Under the pieces are notes generated by a model. It saw only the letters and a list, made by a program, of their open reading frames with translations. It was not told the origin of the DNA and made no database searches. Made by a program: the position numbers and the translations under genes. Below are positions 1-11,900 of a stretch of DNA of 59,331 nt, piece by piece. Every line of letters begins with the position of its first letter. The stretch's first letter is position 1. The stretch comes from Rhypophila decipiens (lineage: Eukaryota; Ascomycota; Sordariomycetes; Sordariales; Naviculisporaceae), in assembly GCA_033297075.1 (NCBI GenBank), contig MU858267.1, positions 1 to 59,331 on the forward strand. The letters run 5' to 3'.

Positions 1-335
1 AGTGACAGTACTTGCAGTACTTACCGCGTACAACCTCCTTTCCAACTGTCAACCCCCGTTAGGCGTCCTGCCTTGCAGTCTGTACCTACCCAGGTATCAG
101 GTTGTAACAAATCTCTTAGTATTAAAAGAAGATGCCCTATATAGCTCTAATAGTTAATATAGTTAGTAGTAGGGGATATATATAGTATAATACCTGGGAA
201 AATGGGGTTTTTATATAATGATAGGGCTAGTTTTTAAGCCAACTACTACGTTATAGTACTGTTAGGGTAGTAGATGTGTGTTTTTTACTAAAACGTAAGG
301 GTGTCCCTATAATTACCCTTACTGATACACCGATA
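1..335. other. AT-rich gene-free left edge
   Basis: No coding region is supportable here. From about 100 to 350 the sequence turns strongly AT-rich with many TA steps (around 130-210), unlike the mixed composition that follows. That is the look of repeat-induced point mutation (RIP) debris or the 3' flank of the adjacent gene; no repeat family is recognisable. Confidence 0.4.
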
Positions 336-1562
336 TTACCAAATTATACCATGACTCTTCTCTCCAGCATTCGGATCCACCTTTTTCCTCTTCCTTGTTT
401 GCTCCGCGAAAAGCAAGTCCTTGATAGCAACAACAACCAACGCAAACGCCCCGCCTCCCACAACAGCAGCAATAAGTATCATGACAACAATAGGGAACCA
501 TTTCGATAGTCCAATGAACCGTGGCCAACCATCGGTATCCCCGCTCCCCTCCGGGCCCATGTCTATAGCTGCTAGACTCACTTGCATACTGTTGAGCACC
601 ACAGTAGAGACTGCGAAGACGGTAATAACCGGGGCGAGGACGTGGTTTAGGAATTGGCCCCATTGGGGGTAGATGTGGAAATAGGCTAGTTTGCCGCGGG
701 TTATGAAGGCTGTCCTGTTTATGCGTGTTAGACGCAATTCGCCGTAATGGAAGCGGCGCGGGCATTCTTCGTCTGAGACGGATTCGAATGGGAGGAGGAA
801 GTCGGAGAATTCTTCGTAGGTCGGGTGTCGCTTTTCATCTTCGTTCTGGGTGGGCTTTTGGCAGCAGTTGCATGTGTTGGAAATGCTTGTGTTTGGGAGG
901 TTGGCTGGGAGAAGTTTCGGGATAAGGTGTTTCTCGCAGGCGAGGAGGTAATCTGTTTCGTATTTGATGAGAAAGGTGTAGCTCCGCATGAAGCCTAGCG
1001 ATGCTTCAAAGACGTCCTTGTCGGCTTTTTGGATGTAGGCCCACCAGGAGGGGGAGAAGAAATAGGCCGGTATGGGTTTGATGAAGATGACCTGGTAGTA
1101 CCAGACTAGATGCAACCCTGGGTGTTCGTCCACGACAATGTCCCGCTCGCGGGACTTTTGGTGGTGCAAGGGTGCGATATGCCGGAAGGAAGGGGTTTGG
1201 ACAAAGAGGTAGCGCATGAACTTGAGGAGGGAGTCGATTTCTTTGGTTAGATGGGCATGTTGTAGGTACTCGGCTATGCGGGTCCTGTTCGCATCGGAGG
1301 GGGTTTTGTCTACGGGCTCGCGCGGTTGGCCTGGGAGGAAGGCTTTCTTGGGGTCGACTGCTTTGAGGAAATAGCGATCTTCGGTGCCGGCTTTGAGGAC
1401 GGTGAGGCCGTCGACAAAGGGGCATTTCTCTGCGACCTTGGCTGCCCATCCTGTGAGTGTCACTGGAGAAGACTTGGCGACCGTTGATGTTGTGGATGGG
1501 ATGTTGGATTGAGGGGCGGCGAGTTGAGGATGAGGAGGCGTGTTTGGACTTGGGGTCGTCAT
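336..1562 (-). CDS. DUF6601-like fungal membrane protein
   Basis: Single-exon ORF of 408 residues from a clear ATG at 1562. The first ~35 residues are Pro/Ser/Thr-rich and probably disordered. The middle carries blocks typical of the fungal DUF6601 family: a PSWWAYIQ segment, a conserved region ending in a run like HYGELRLTRINR (about residues 270-281), then an aromatic stretch leading into the membrane. Two hydrophobic segments lie near the C-terminus (about 305-330 and 362-385), followed by a basic tail (RKRKK). The family is of unknown biochemical function; I infer a two-pass membrane protein with a large cytosolic N-terminus. Length and topology look complete, with no lesion seen. Family recognition is from memory of conserved blocks. 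Confidence 0.72.
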   Translation of the reverse strand: MTTPSPNTPPHPQLAAPQSNIPSTTSTVAKSSPVTLTGWAAKVAEKCPFVDGLTVLKAGTEDRYFLKAVDPKKAFLPGQPREPVDKTPSDANRTRIAEYLQHAHLTKEIDSLLKFMRYLFVQTPSFRHIAPLHHQKSRERDIVVDEHPGLHLVWYYQVIFIKPIPAYFFSPSWWAYIQKADKDVFEASLGFMRSYTFLIKYETDYLLACEKHLIPKLLPANLPNTSISNTCNCCQKPTQNEDEKRHPTYEEFSDFLLPFESVSDEECPRRFHYGELRLTRINRTAFITRGKLAYFHIYPQWGQFLNHVLAPVITVFAVSTVVLNSMQVSLAAIDMGPEGSGDTDGWPRFIGLSKWFPIVVMILIAAVVGGGAFALVVVAIKDLLFAEQTRKRKKVDPNAGEKSHGIIW

Positions 1563-3185
1563 TGTAGCGGTTGGAACAGAATGATATAAAGAATATTAGT
1601 TATGTTATATGGCGAATTCTGAGTAGTGGATATAGAGGACGTCGTAATAGTACAAAACGAATTGATACAAGCTAAACAGGAGTTATCCAAGAAGAAACGA
1701 AACAGGGCAATGCGAATATAAGCGGCGCGTAACTAATTGAACGTGGAAAGAGTCATGGTCTTAAATGGGGGTATCGCGACAATAATAAAGACAGCAAGAG
1801 ATGAAGGAGAAGTCGAGAGAACGAGAACGACGATGGAGGGAAAACAGACGAGAATAAAAAAGAGGAGAAACAACTTGAGCCGCAGCGCGAAAGTCTGCGC
1901 GACACCACCCTCATCGTCAAATGAAACCCTGCAGGTTCAGCTGCTGGGCCCGACAAGACCACCCATGTCGACCTGCCCAACCAGTGGCGCTTATTTCCCA
2001 CGGGGAGCTATTCCGTGGTGGGAGAAAAGCGGCACATGCGCATCGCATCGTGCCACACGATGTGTGGTTATCTGGCTCTTGTCGCTTAAGGGCTCGGTGA
2101 ATCTCGTAGAAGTTGAAAGTCGCCGTCTTGATCGGCTTCGAGACGGTCGGTGTCGAAGGGACCCGGGCACGACGATAAGAGAGAGCGGGGTTTCAGCTGC
2201 CTGGCTGCTAACAATTCTCCAGACCGACAGCGACAAGCCCCCGGGATCTTCCCGCGAATCCTCAGCGTCTTGCCTGATCGGGTTGAGCTGATCGATAGCC
2301 CCCAATTCCGGGGGAGTCCAGACTCCAGAGCGCCAAAGCGCTAATACGCAGCGGAAAAATGACGGTCGGCAGCACTGGCGTGGCGCTGCCACACTGGCGG
2401 GTGTAACGCTTCACCGAGAAGGAACTCTGGAACCCTGAAACTCCTGCTCTGCAGTGATTGTGAACGAAGATCCGAAACCTGCGCTGTAAACACCACCAAC
2501 ACTGCCACAACGCCATGTCCCAAAGAGTCAGGGCTGAATGAGCCGCGATTCCCAATCCCGGTTTTCTATCTTTTTTTTTTACGGCCCGCACCGGCGTCGA
2601 CTCTTTGCGCAGCCTCATTCCCTTATCGGTTACGGATACCGAGAGCGAAAAGCCCAGGCAATGACGTAGTGCGGTCTTCAAGGTATCACCATTGTGGCTT
2701 GGCGACGGGGCGGCACATGAACCATCGCACACACCCTCACCCCTTTTCACTGCATCGGTTGTGTCACAGTCACTTGACAGACTCCCGGCAGGGGACACTA
2801 TCACAAGGGCACTGCCAACCATCGAAGACAATTAATCTATTTCTAACAATGTTGGTCGTGACAACCATCCATCCATTTTGATCTGTCCAAGTCTAAGTGG
2901 TAATAATACAGTGGTGTCCATTTTGCCTGGTATATTACCCATGTACATGAGTAAACAAATACACGTTCTAGCGACCCAATCCAAGGGCTCTATCATATGC
3001 CATGACGATAACAAACGCCTACAATGATTAGAAATGATAATACAAAAGCCCAAGATAAAACCCACTTTTCCAGTCCAATTCGAAATGACCATAATGACAT
3101 CAACACATTTCAACAAACACAAGCCCCTGACCAACAATTCTGTGGCCTTCCAGAACCAAAGGAAAGCCAAGGAAAGAAACAAAGA
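1563..3185. other. Intergenic, no supported gene
   Basis: Upstream region of the DUF6601-like gene and 3' flank of the next minus-strand gene. ORFs of up to ~190 codons exist on both strands around 1737-2830 but overlap each other, lack family resemblance and have uneven composition; I regard them as chance. A T10-11 run lies near 2571. Confidence 0.5.
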
Positions 3186-6100
3186 TCAGTCGTCCAGCGT
3201 CAGGTCAATAACCATCGGCGTAGGCGCAGACCTGTTCGTCCCTGACCTCGACCCCCCAGTAGATCCGTTCAGGGTTCGAGGAGCAGCACCACCACTTGCC
3301 GCAGGCGTTGAGGTCGGCGCAATGGGCGGGTAATACAAGTTCCCGGCCATAGTCGCGTCGTCAATCCCATTGCCGTTGCCCAATGAGCGACGACTTGTCT
3401 TGTTCTTCTCTGAGCTTCGCTCAGGACCAGTAAATTTCCTCTTTGATGACCTGCTGGCACTACCTGCACCAAAGCGATCGCTCGAACCAGCACTGGGCGT
3501 AGCAGCCCCAGATGCGCCACTATTTGTTCGCCCGCGCTGGATATTACCTGATACGATCTGAAGAGGCGAGCTGCTGCTCCCGTCCCCACGCGTAGCGCTA
3601 GACAGCGTTCTAAAAGGCCCTGCAAATTGTACGGGGGGACTCGATGACATTCTTGGAGGAACCCCAAATTTCTTTTGCGGACTCGAGGCCGTCGTGGGGG
3701 GAATCACAGGCTCCTGCTTTGGACTCGTCGTCGGCGACGCCACGGGTGCGAGACAGTAACTCTGGCGATCACTATCCGACATCGCCTCCCAACTATGTCG
3801 TATCGACCTCTTGACTGATTCAGGTCCGAGGTACCTGAATCTCTTCTCCAACCGTGGACGCATCCGTGCCTCGTATTTTGCGTAAGCCTCGGCTAAACTT
3901 GATGGCGGTGGGGGAAGCCCGCTTGCCTTTGAAGAAGACGGAGCGGTATCAACCTTTTCAAGTTTAGGTTCCACTGAGGTCAAGGGCGGCTGTGACGGTC
4001 TGATCGTGCTCGACGGTCCACTTGTGCTCCTAGCAGAAGTATTGACAGGCCGCGAAGGCTTGTTATCATCGCTGTCATCAAGCACGATTACTTGGTCAGC
4101 TCTGCGTCGGGTGGGAGGAGTTCTTGATGACAAGGGCTGAGCAGCCGAAGTTCGAGTAATGCTGGAAGACGAAGGCAGAGTCGCTCTCGGCTGCACGTGT
4201 CCACCTTGTGTCGAAGATGGCGCGGAACTTGACGCTGCAGTGTTCGGTACAAGTGTCTGCACAACTCGTTCAACAACAATACGACGCTCCCGATCATTGC
4301 TCGTCCTCGTCGCCCCCGTCGCGGAGAAAAACGACGCCGACAGGGCGGACAAGCCTCCAGCTTTCCTTTCCCGGACCGTTTCTTCCCAGTATTTTCCAAG
4401 CAGCGATTTCATGTCTACTTGTCGGGGTGGCGCAGGCTGCTTCTGGTGACCAAACCGAGCCCAAATACCCGACGGTCCTGGGTTTCCTCTCGTAGCCGAG
4501 GTTTGTTCCGGTCCAGCATGTTGCGAGTATTTAGACAAGACCGCGGTACCTACCATTACCCATGCTGCCGGGACTTTCTTCACCCAGTCCTCTCGAGCCT
4601 TGTTATGGCACATCTCTCGCAGGTCCTTTGGCAACCTCGACCACGTCCTCAACAATTGCATGCGAATCTGACTGTTGGAATATCGCGGGTGTTCCTGTCT
4701 GACTATAGGCAGCTCCTCCTCGACAAAAGTCTCGAAGGCGTCAAGAACCGGCGGCATGTCCTGCACGGCCTTGCCTAGCATCTCCCGGATAGATGCGCCA
4801 GGCAGCGTTGTTGCCTGTGGGGGAATGACGGGAGGGGGACCACCGACTGACGGGCGCGGAATAGTTGTTGGCACTGCTGCTGTTGTAGATGGCACCGTTG
4901 ACCGAGGGGGAATGGCTGGTGGAGGACCACCAGTTGGGGGGCGCTGGATAGGTGTTGGCACTGCTGTCGTTGTATATGGCCCTCTTAATGGCGGGGGAAT
5001 TGGGCCAGCAGCCCTTTGAGTAAGCAGTGGGTGGGATGGGTGTCTAAGATTCGGGGGTCCCGACCTCGATATTAGAAAAGCACTGACATCAGCGCCTAAG
5101 ACGGGGAGAGGATCGACGGCAAGCTGCCCACCCCTTGGTCCCCTTGGGGCCCTGGGAAGATCAGCCAATATTGTGTCTAACTCTAAGTTTGAAAGCCGGG
5201 ATGATTGAGTATTGTAGCCGTGGACCGGGTTAGGGAGACGGCCAATCTGTGGAGGCGGCAGAATCGAGGGCAATGCACCTTGGACTGGGAAGGGTCGAAG
5301 TTCTTGCTGAATTGGGTTGGCAGGAGGAGGAGGAACCTTGACTGGAGCCTCCGGGAGCACAAGGCTCGTGGCATTCCAGATACTTGAAAAGTCAAGACCG
5401 AGAATCTGCTTCAGCTTAGCCTCGTCAAAGCGCCTGACTCGACTCCTGACGTATTCCCCAGCCTGCGCCCACTCTCTATTGGTCTTTTCCGTAAAAGAGC
5501 CAATCTTGCTGATGACCAGGAGTCCGGTGAGGGGGTCATATTGGCATGACGTCCTCTGGGTTAAGACGTCCTCTGGGTTAAGACGTTGAGGATATAGGTC
5601 TTGATGTGGTCGACATCAAATTGGCTCATCCCCTCACCACGGAGCTCGACCTGGTCGGCTGCGAAAAACAACCTAAAATTGTTACAGTGCGCGCAGAAAC
5701 AGGTGTGTCGAGCAAGGTCTGTTTTCCATTCCATGACCTCGATTCGGGGCTTGCTCTTGTACACGAAGGCGTCGAGGATGGCGGCAAAGATGTGACTCCA
5801 GCGAGGCTTCGACAGCGGAACCTTGTGGTGCTCCAGAACTACAATAAGCTTGTGGAGAAATGGCAACCATAGTGTAACGAAATCTCCGCGACGGATTAAA
5901 GGGGCCTTGGCTATGATGCCAAAGGCCAGCTGCCTCATTCTTGCACTGCCAACCTTTTGCTGCAAAAGAGCTGCAATAAACTCGGCCAGCTGCTCGTGGT
6001 CAATGACAAGCATTGGCGCCGGTTCTGAAGAGGTTATACAGACGAGCCGGTCTTCTTGATTTTGCTTGGCCGGTATCCTTGGCTCGTGGCCCATGAAGTC

Positions 6101-7541
6101 CCGCAGCGGGATGGCGCTGGAGGTGCAAAACCGCGAGATGTCGAGATGCTTGATAGTTCGTTCGGCAAGATCAAGGAATAACTTCTTTGCTGACGGGCAG
6201 GGTGAAGTGCAAGATTGCAGGGCCTTGTTCAGTCTGAGAAGGAGGCCAATCATGAAGGAGGTCTGGGACGGGTATCTGTCGGCGAGAGCGAGAAGGCTAC
6301 ACGGTTGGGGTGCTCCAAATTAGCCAAGCCCGAGGCCAAACGCCGGCGGTCTACCACTCCAAGGGCTTACCTGTAATTAACAGTGGCCTCGTCTAGCTCA
6401 AAGAGACGCAAAACAAGAGTCAGAACCGCATCTCCATCTTCAAAGTTGAGGCGGCCTTCTTGGGTTCCCTGCAGAACATGTTTGTCAAAGGTTTGCATCA
6501 CCCATTGCCGATGGTTGTCATCGCTTGTCCCGTCCGGACCTTCCAGGCCCTTGAGGAACTCGGCTAGTCTCGCGCATTTTCCGCGGATGGAGTTGGCGTG
6601 GACCACACAAGCCATCATCCTGTGATACAGATTCCACGTCAATATGATAGCTTGGTACGTGTGGGACAGGGCCCGGTCAAACTCACCATTTGTCAACATT
6701 TTCCAACTTGACGTGGCCACCCCTCACCAGCATCCCCACTGCCGAAGGATCGGCCACGCCCAACCTGCCCTCGGTCCGCGTAACGACCTGCTCCAAAGCC
6801 TCCCACTCCCTCGCCCGTGAGAAAGCAGTCTGAACAGGCAGGAAATCATGATCGGTGAGGAGAGCATGATGCAGGTCGCTCTCCAGATTCAAAACTCCCA
6901 CAACGAGTTCCTTGAGCACAGGTATGAGCCGGGTCCTCTGGGCCTCGCTCGCCACACATCTATCGGCGAATTGCTTGAGCACCTGTCGGATATCGGGACA
7001 GCATCTAGAGGATGCAATGGTATCTTTGCTGTCAAACCCAAACAAATCGAACAAGGAGCTGGCTAATGAATCACGAGTCACGAGTAAAACAGCCTGTTGC
7101 TCGTAGTATTAGTTGAGTTACGTGCGACCTTGAAATTTGAAAAGGCCGAGAGACAGGGAGGATAGACAGGTGAGATTAAAGAAAGGAGTCAGCGCCACGT
7201 ACCGCTTCGGCCCGCTCCGGAATTGCATCCTTGGGTCCAATGTCCTGATAGAACTGACTCTCGTCGATTGGATAGTCAGAAAAATAGAGCTGACCACCAA
7301 AATCAACAAGTCGCCTGACGATGAATTCCGTCTTCGGGACAGCACCACTCTCACTCCCTTCCTCCGCACCACCAACCGCGGTCGGTCCTCTCTCTAGCAA
7401 GACCAGAAAGAGCTCGACCTCGAGATTCGCCGTGACCCGGGTTAACTTGTCGATGACAGCGCGATCCGGCGATCCGGGTGTTATGGACTGGATCGAGAAC
7501 GGCGCCGTTGTGGCTTCCATCGGATACATTCCCTCCAACAT
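3186..7541 (-). CDS. 2OG-Fe(II) oxygenase-family C-terminal region protein with disordered SIM-bearing tail; frame-broken
   Basis: Exons I can join in phase: 7541-7203, 7093-6687, 6619-6371 and 6275-3186. The encoded region resembles the portion after the catalytic domain in large fungal 2OG-Fe(II) oxygenase-family proteins: an 'LEVELFLVLLERG...VRRLVD' block, a helical middle, a 'FVTLWLPFLHKLI' block, a CxxC motif (CAHCNNF) and a KTNREW...KLKQILG terminal block. A 17-bp direct duplication at 5551-5584 shifts the frame and gives an immediate stop. Without it the frame runs on into about 700 further residues rich in Pro/Ser. That tail holds two HMG-box-like helical blocks and two hydrophobic-acidic motifs (VIVLDDSDD and VIDLTLDD) of the SUMO-interaction type. 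The catalytic 2OG domain is not visible upstream, and the 5' end is unresolved (an alternative ATG lies at 7678). It may be a recent pseudogene, a strain polymorphism, or two shorter proteins. Confidence 0.6.
5551..5584. repeat. 17-bp perfect tandem duplication (2 copies) causing a frameshift
   Basis: Two adjacent identical copies of GTCCTCTGGGTTAAGAC (5551-5567 and 5568-5584). They lie inside the largest exon of the 2OG-family gene. Because 17 is not a multiple of three, the second copy breaks the frame; removal of either copy restores a continuous frame of 1024 codons through the exon. Confidence 0.95.
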
Positions 7542-7678
7542 GAAGTAGAAATGGATTGAAGTCTTTCATCCTTTGGCTTGGCCACCCAGCCGGACATGTT
7601 CTCGCCGAAGGAGACCTCGTCATCCACGATAAGGGCGTCCGCTCCTGCCCTTTGGTCGACCCCATCCTCCGCCATCAT

Positions 7679-8947
7679 GGCTCCTGTTGGTTCGACCTCA
7701 ATGCCAGGCCTGGATCTTCAAAGGTCTGACCGCCGGGGTGGTGATTGGGTGTTTTGGAAGACAATGTCACGAGCTCTTTGAGACGTACAGTGAAGGTGTA
7801 GCAATTGTTTTAGGTGGTCCGGTTAAAGTGGCATGGTAATTGGGATGGGAACGTGAAGACGCGGTACCGACGCGCTGGATTCCAAGGTTAACGCAAAATC
7901 CTTGCTCTGATTCCCCCACAGCACCCATGGGTTCCCCACAAATGACGCTAACCAATGCCGAAGGCCGCTAAAGCCGCAAAGAGTGCGGCCCCTGTTTGAT
8001 TGTTAGCGCAGTACTCTACCCACTCAAAATTACAACTCTTTGACTGAATGGCCAATGTTCATAGAGAAAACGCAGCCTAACATGACTATTCTCGCTCTCT
8101 TTGTTAGTATTCTGTATTTCTCTGCTTTAAAGGAGCTTTTCTGGTTGTTCTTCTATTGAGGTTCGAAATCTTAATGTGGGCCCAATCCAGAGAACCACGC
8201 TAATAATTAAACAGCGGGTTTACTGTGCCGTATTCGCATGAAAACCTGGAAGCTTTAAGTGTAAATACAGGAAACCAAAACAACTGCTTCTTGCGAGAAT
8301 GATGTTCAGATGAAAGGAAATCCGTAGCTGGGGAATTGCGCTGTTTGTGAATCTTATTAGGAGGTCTTCTGGCGAAAAATAAACAGCTAGATTCAAGCCA
8401 GGTACGGGAGTCCGATCCAGGGCGTTACGTGTACAGTACTCTGTATGACAGGCGCAATTTCGGCCGACAGCGTTTGAAGTGGCTGGAGAAGAAATCTTAA
8501 CAACAGTGGCGCTAGACACCAACGCCAGGAGAAAGTAAAGCATCATCAATTTGACAAGACGTCACCTCTTCACATCGCGGTACGTCCCCAAGTCAGACTG
8601 TCAGAGGCTCCAGAAATTCCGAGACTGCAAATGATGAGTGATTTCAACCCAGAACTCTGTAAGGTAACCGATTTTGAAGACCATGATCTCCTGTTCGCGT
8701 CGAAAGAGCTCGATGGCCAACTTGCGCGAGAACGGTTGCGAAAAGTCGTTGGACTCGTTGGCCAGTCATGGGTCACTCGCATAAATGGTATTAAATTTGC
8801 GTCCAAGCGTGTCATTGTTCCTGACAGATGGCCCGCAGCGTTGATCTCGTTCCAGTTCGTCCCAGCTAAGGTGGAAGAAGGTCTCGGGGTCTTCTGGGAG
8901 GCGCTGAATCATATTAATGCTGCTTTCATCTTCCCCATTGTTGGCAT
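7679..8947. other. Intergenic, no supported gene
   Basis: About 1.3 kb between the 5' side of the 2OG-family gene and the 3' end of the NLR gene. Short ORFs (8220-8549, 8631-9056) have no recognisable content, and the latter runs into the antisense of the NLR ankyrin region. No repeat or RNA gene seen. Confidence 0.5.
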
Positions 8948-11900
8948 TCACGGAATCATTGCCTGGGCTTCCTCAAGGCGCCGTATTTGTAACGCGAGGT
9001 TGTTCTGGAATGCTCGATACCCAGGCGAGTGTTCAAAGCCTAGGTCACGCAAATAATCAGCCATTCCTTGAGTCGGCGCGAGATCAAGGACGGTGCGGCC
9101 CCAGCTGTTGATTCCTGGACGATCTAGTTGGCCCTCTTCAGCAAGCTGGAGGAGGTAGGAAAGGTTTTGAGTACTGCTCCCCAACGCTGCCATGTGGAAG
9201 AGTGTGTTGCCAAAGGAGTCCTTGTGCGTGATATCCCCAGGCCGTCGGCTGAGCACGTCTTTGAGCATGGCCAGCGTGCCATACGCGGCAGCAAAAGCCA
9301 CCGGTCGGCGCCCGTGCTTATCTCGTAGGCCAAGATCGACCTGGGGATGGTTCGCCAACCAGAGGAACAGTTCCTGGTTCCCAGAGGTTATGGCGCGATG
9401 CGAAACAGTCCATCCGTTGTTGTCTTTTGCGTTCAGGACGTGGCTAGGACTGTGAGATGCTAGCAATTTGACTACTTGGAGATGACCTTGCTGCGCTGCA
9501 AGATGTAGTGCCGTCTCTCCATATTTCGTCTTTTTCTCGGTCGAGAGCCCCCGTTTCAGTAGTGCTTCCACTACGGATAAGACTCCTTCCATCGCTGCGG
9601 TACAAAGTGCTACTGAGCCATCCTTGAAATCCAAGTGAGGGGTATCGAGGAGGATCGCAACGACCCTGTCGAGTCCTTCGTGAATGGCAAAACTGAGTGG
9701 TGTGCGCCCAAATACATCCATTACATTCGGATTGGTATCGGCGAACGCAAGGATATCATGAAGAGTCCTCTCCGATACCGACACGTGGTGGATTTCCTTC
9801 GTGTTGTCTTTAACCTCATCCTGCAGTAAACTTTCCTGCTCATCTTGCCATTCCTGTATGCATCGGTGCAGTAGTGTCTGTCCGAATTCCGTCTTGCCGT
9901 TGATGTCTAGGCCCAGACGGCTAAGGTATCGGAGACGATCTAGTTGAATCTCTCGTATATTGTAAGCAAGACCTGAAAGAACATGGATGATGTGGCTACC
10001 CCACCACGTCACGTTGAGGTCCATCTGATAGGGAGGTTTCACACCTCTTTCAAATACGCCGTAAAGACGTGCCCTATACAGATTATTCACAATCTTCCCG
10101 TCATCGTACCACTTCCAACACTTTGTTTTGTGGTCGAAAAGACGTGAAACGTACAACCAAATGTCCTCGACTTGATCGTTGCGGTCCCTCAGATGAACAT
10201 CCCAGTACTCATGGGCATATCGGAGAAACGAGTGACGCTCAAAAAGGGTTCTCCCAGAAATGAAATTGTAGGTCGTGAAACCGTCCATGCCAAGGTATGA
10301 TAGACAATCCAAACCCATGGCCAGGTTTGCGGCTGGCTCGTCGATGTAGAATTTGTTCGGCTGGTGGTCAATCTCCCGAATCTGGACTAGGTAGTCCCTG
10401 CAAGACAAGTGAATCAGGGATACCAACCCGGACTCATCAGTCTTGAGAAGATAGGGGCAAGCACGTTGGAAGAAAGATTGGATACCAGCCGAACTCGGAG
10501 CATCAAGATCGCATAATCTGCGCGGCCTCCCTCTAAGAGCGAGAGCAATGGCTATTTCATCGACGGTGAGCGGGCGCACTGCCGCAACAATGAGCTGGAG
10601 TGCGTGTAGTAAATCGGCGCGATATCTGGGGTCGATTCCGTCAAGTATCCGTTGGTACAGTGGCACCATGCCAGGTGGCAGAAGTTGGAGGACTTCTAAC
10701 TGTTCTCTTATAGTGTTCTCTCTCCAGATGCCAACCCCTCCAATGAAATAAGACCAAGCAAGTGACGCCCAGAGGAACATGCCCTTAGCTTTGATCTGCA
10801 GAGCGGCGGTGATCTTTTTTGTGAGTCCTTTTTCGAACCCATTCAGCTCGCCGTACTCGCCGACAGTGGCGGTGATGAATTTGTTGAGGTCATCAGCGTT
10901 TCCATTTTCGGTATTGAGGTTGAGAGACCATGGGTCGAACTCCTTCAATTCACATACAATATCCGGCTCGTCGCGGCTGGTAATGAAAAGTTTGGTAAAA
11001 TCACTCCTGGTGGTCTTATTCTTCAAGGATCTCGTGGTTAAGTCGCGCATGAGTGGGCAGAGTCTCTTCAATAACCAAATACGGTCACTCTGGTCGAGTT
11101 CGTCCATAGCGTCCAAAACAAGGTAGACTGGTATGCCGGCTCGCAGCGAGGAGGTAGAGATGAGCTCCTCAAATATGGCCCAGAGGTGGCGCATGCCTTC
11201 GTTCGGGGATTGAGTGAGTAGCTCGTGTCGTTGTCTCATTATCTGACCAATATCCGAGCTCCGTGGAAGCTGGGTGAGTAGTTGATGGATGAGCGAGCAC
11301 AAGAGGCTACGTAGAGATTTGGTTTCCGGGCTCTGGTACGAGCAAAAGAAATAAGCGACAATGGGTTTACACGCTCGTCGATTGTCTCGCGCAATAGTAC
11401 AGTTAGTAACGGCCTGTGGAATGACCTCTTCCACAAAATACCGGGCAATCACGGACTTGCCCTGGCCAGGGTCACCACGCAGCCAGAATGAATGCGAAGG
11501 GTCTGCACGAGTCCATTTCGTAAAAGCTTCAGATTCCAGGATCCATGAACAGGATTCAGGAAAGCGCCGCTGAACCCTCTCCAAGACTGATCGATAGTCG
11601 AAGACGTCATATTTATCAATATGTTGATAAGGCTCGGAAGGTTCGTCGTCGCAGGTCAATTTTGGATCTGACTCTGACTCTGAATCTGGATTGGTTTGGA
11701 GTGGTAAGTAACGATGTAGGCCAGAAACCACCAGGATCTGGTCTACGTACCGAGGCAATGATGTGATCATCTTGCGTCCACTTCCAGATGCAGGTCTCTC
11801 AGGAGATCCGAAATAGGCTCGACCCCAGGTTCCCTAACCATCTCACGGTGGTCTGCATCTATCGTCTCAAATCTCTCTTCCGCCAAGCCAAGCTTAGAGG

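Noticed and set aside
1737..2831. Overlapping ORFs of 130-190 codons on both strands
   Set aside because: No domain resemblance, no splice support, frames compete over the same DNA.
11770..11838. Possible stop (TGA) separating the SesB part from the NACHT part of the NLR
   Set aside because: A 68-bp GT-AG intron (donor GTTAGG at 11838, acceptor GCAAG) joins DADHREM to the NACHT exon in phase, so no second lesion is needed.
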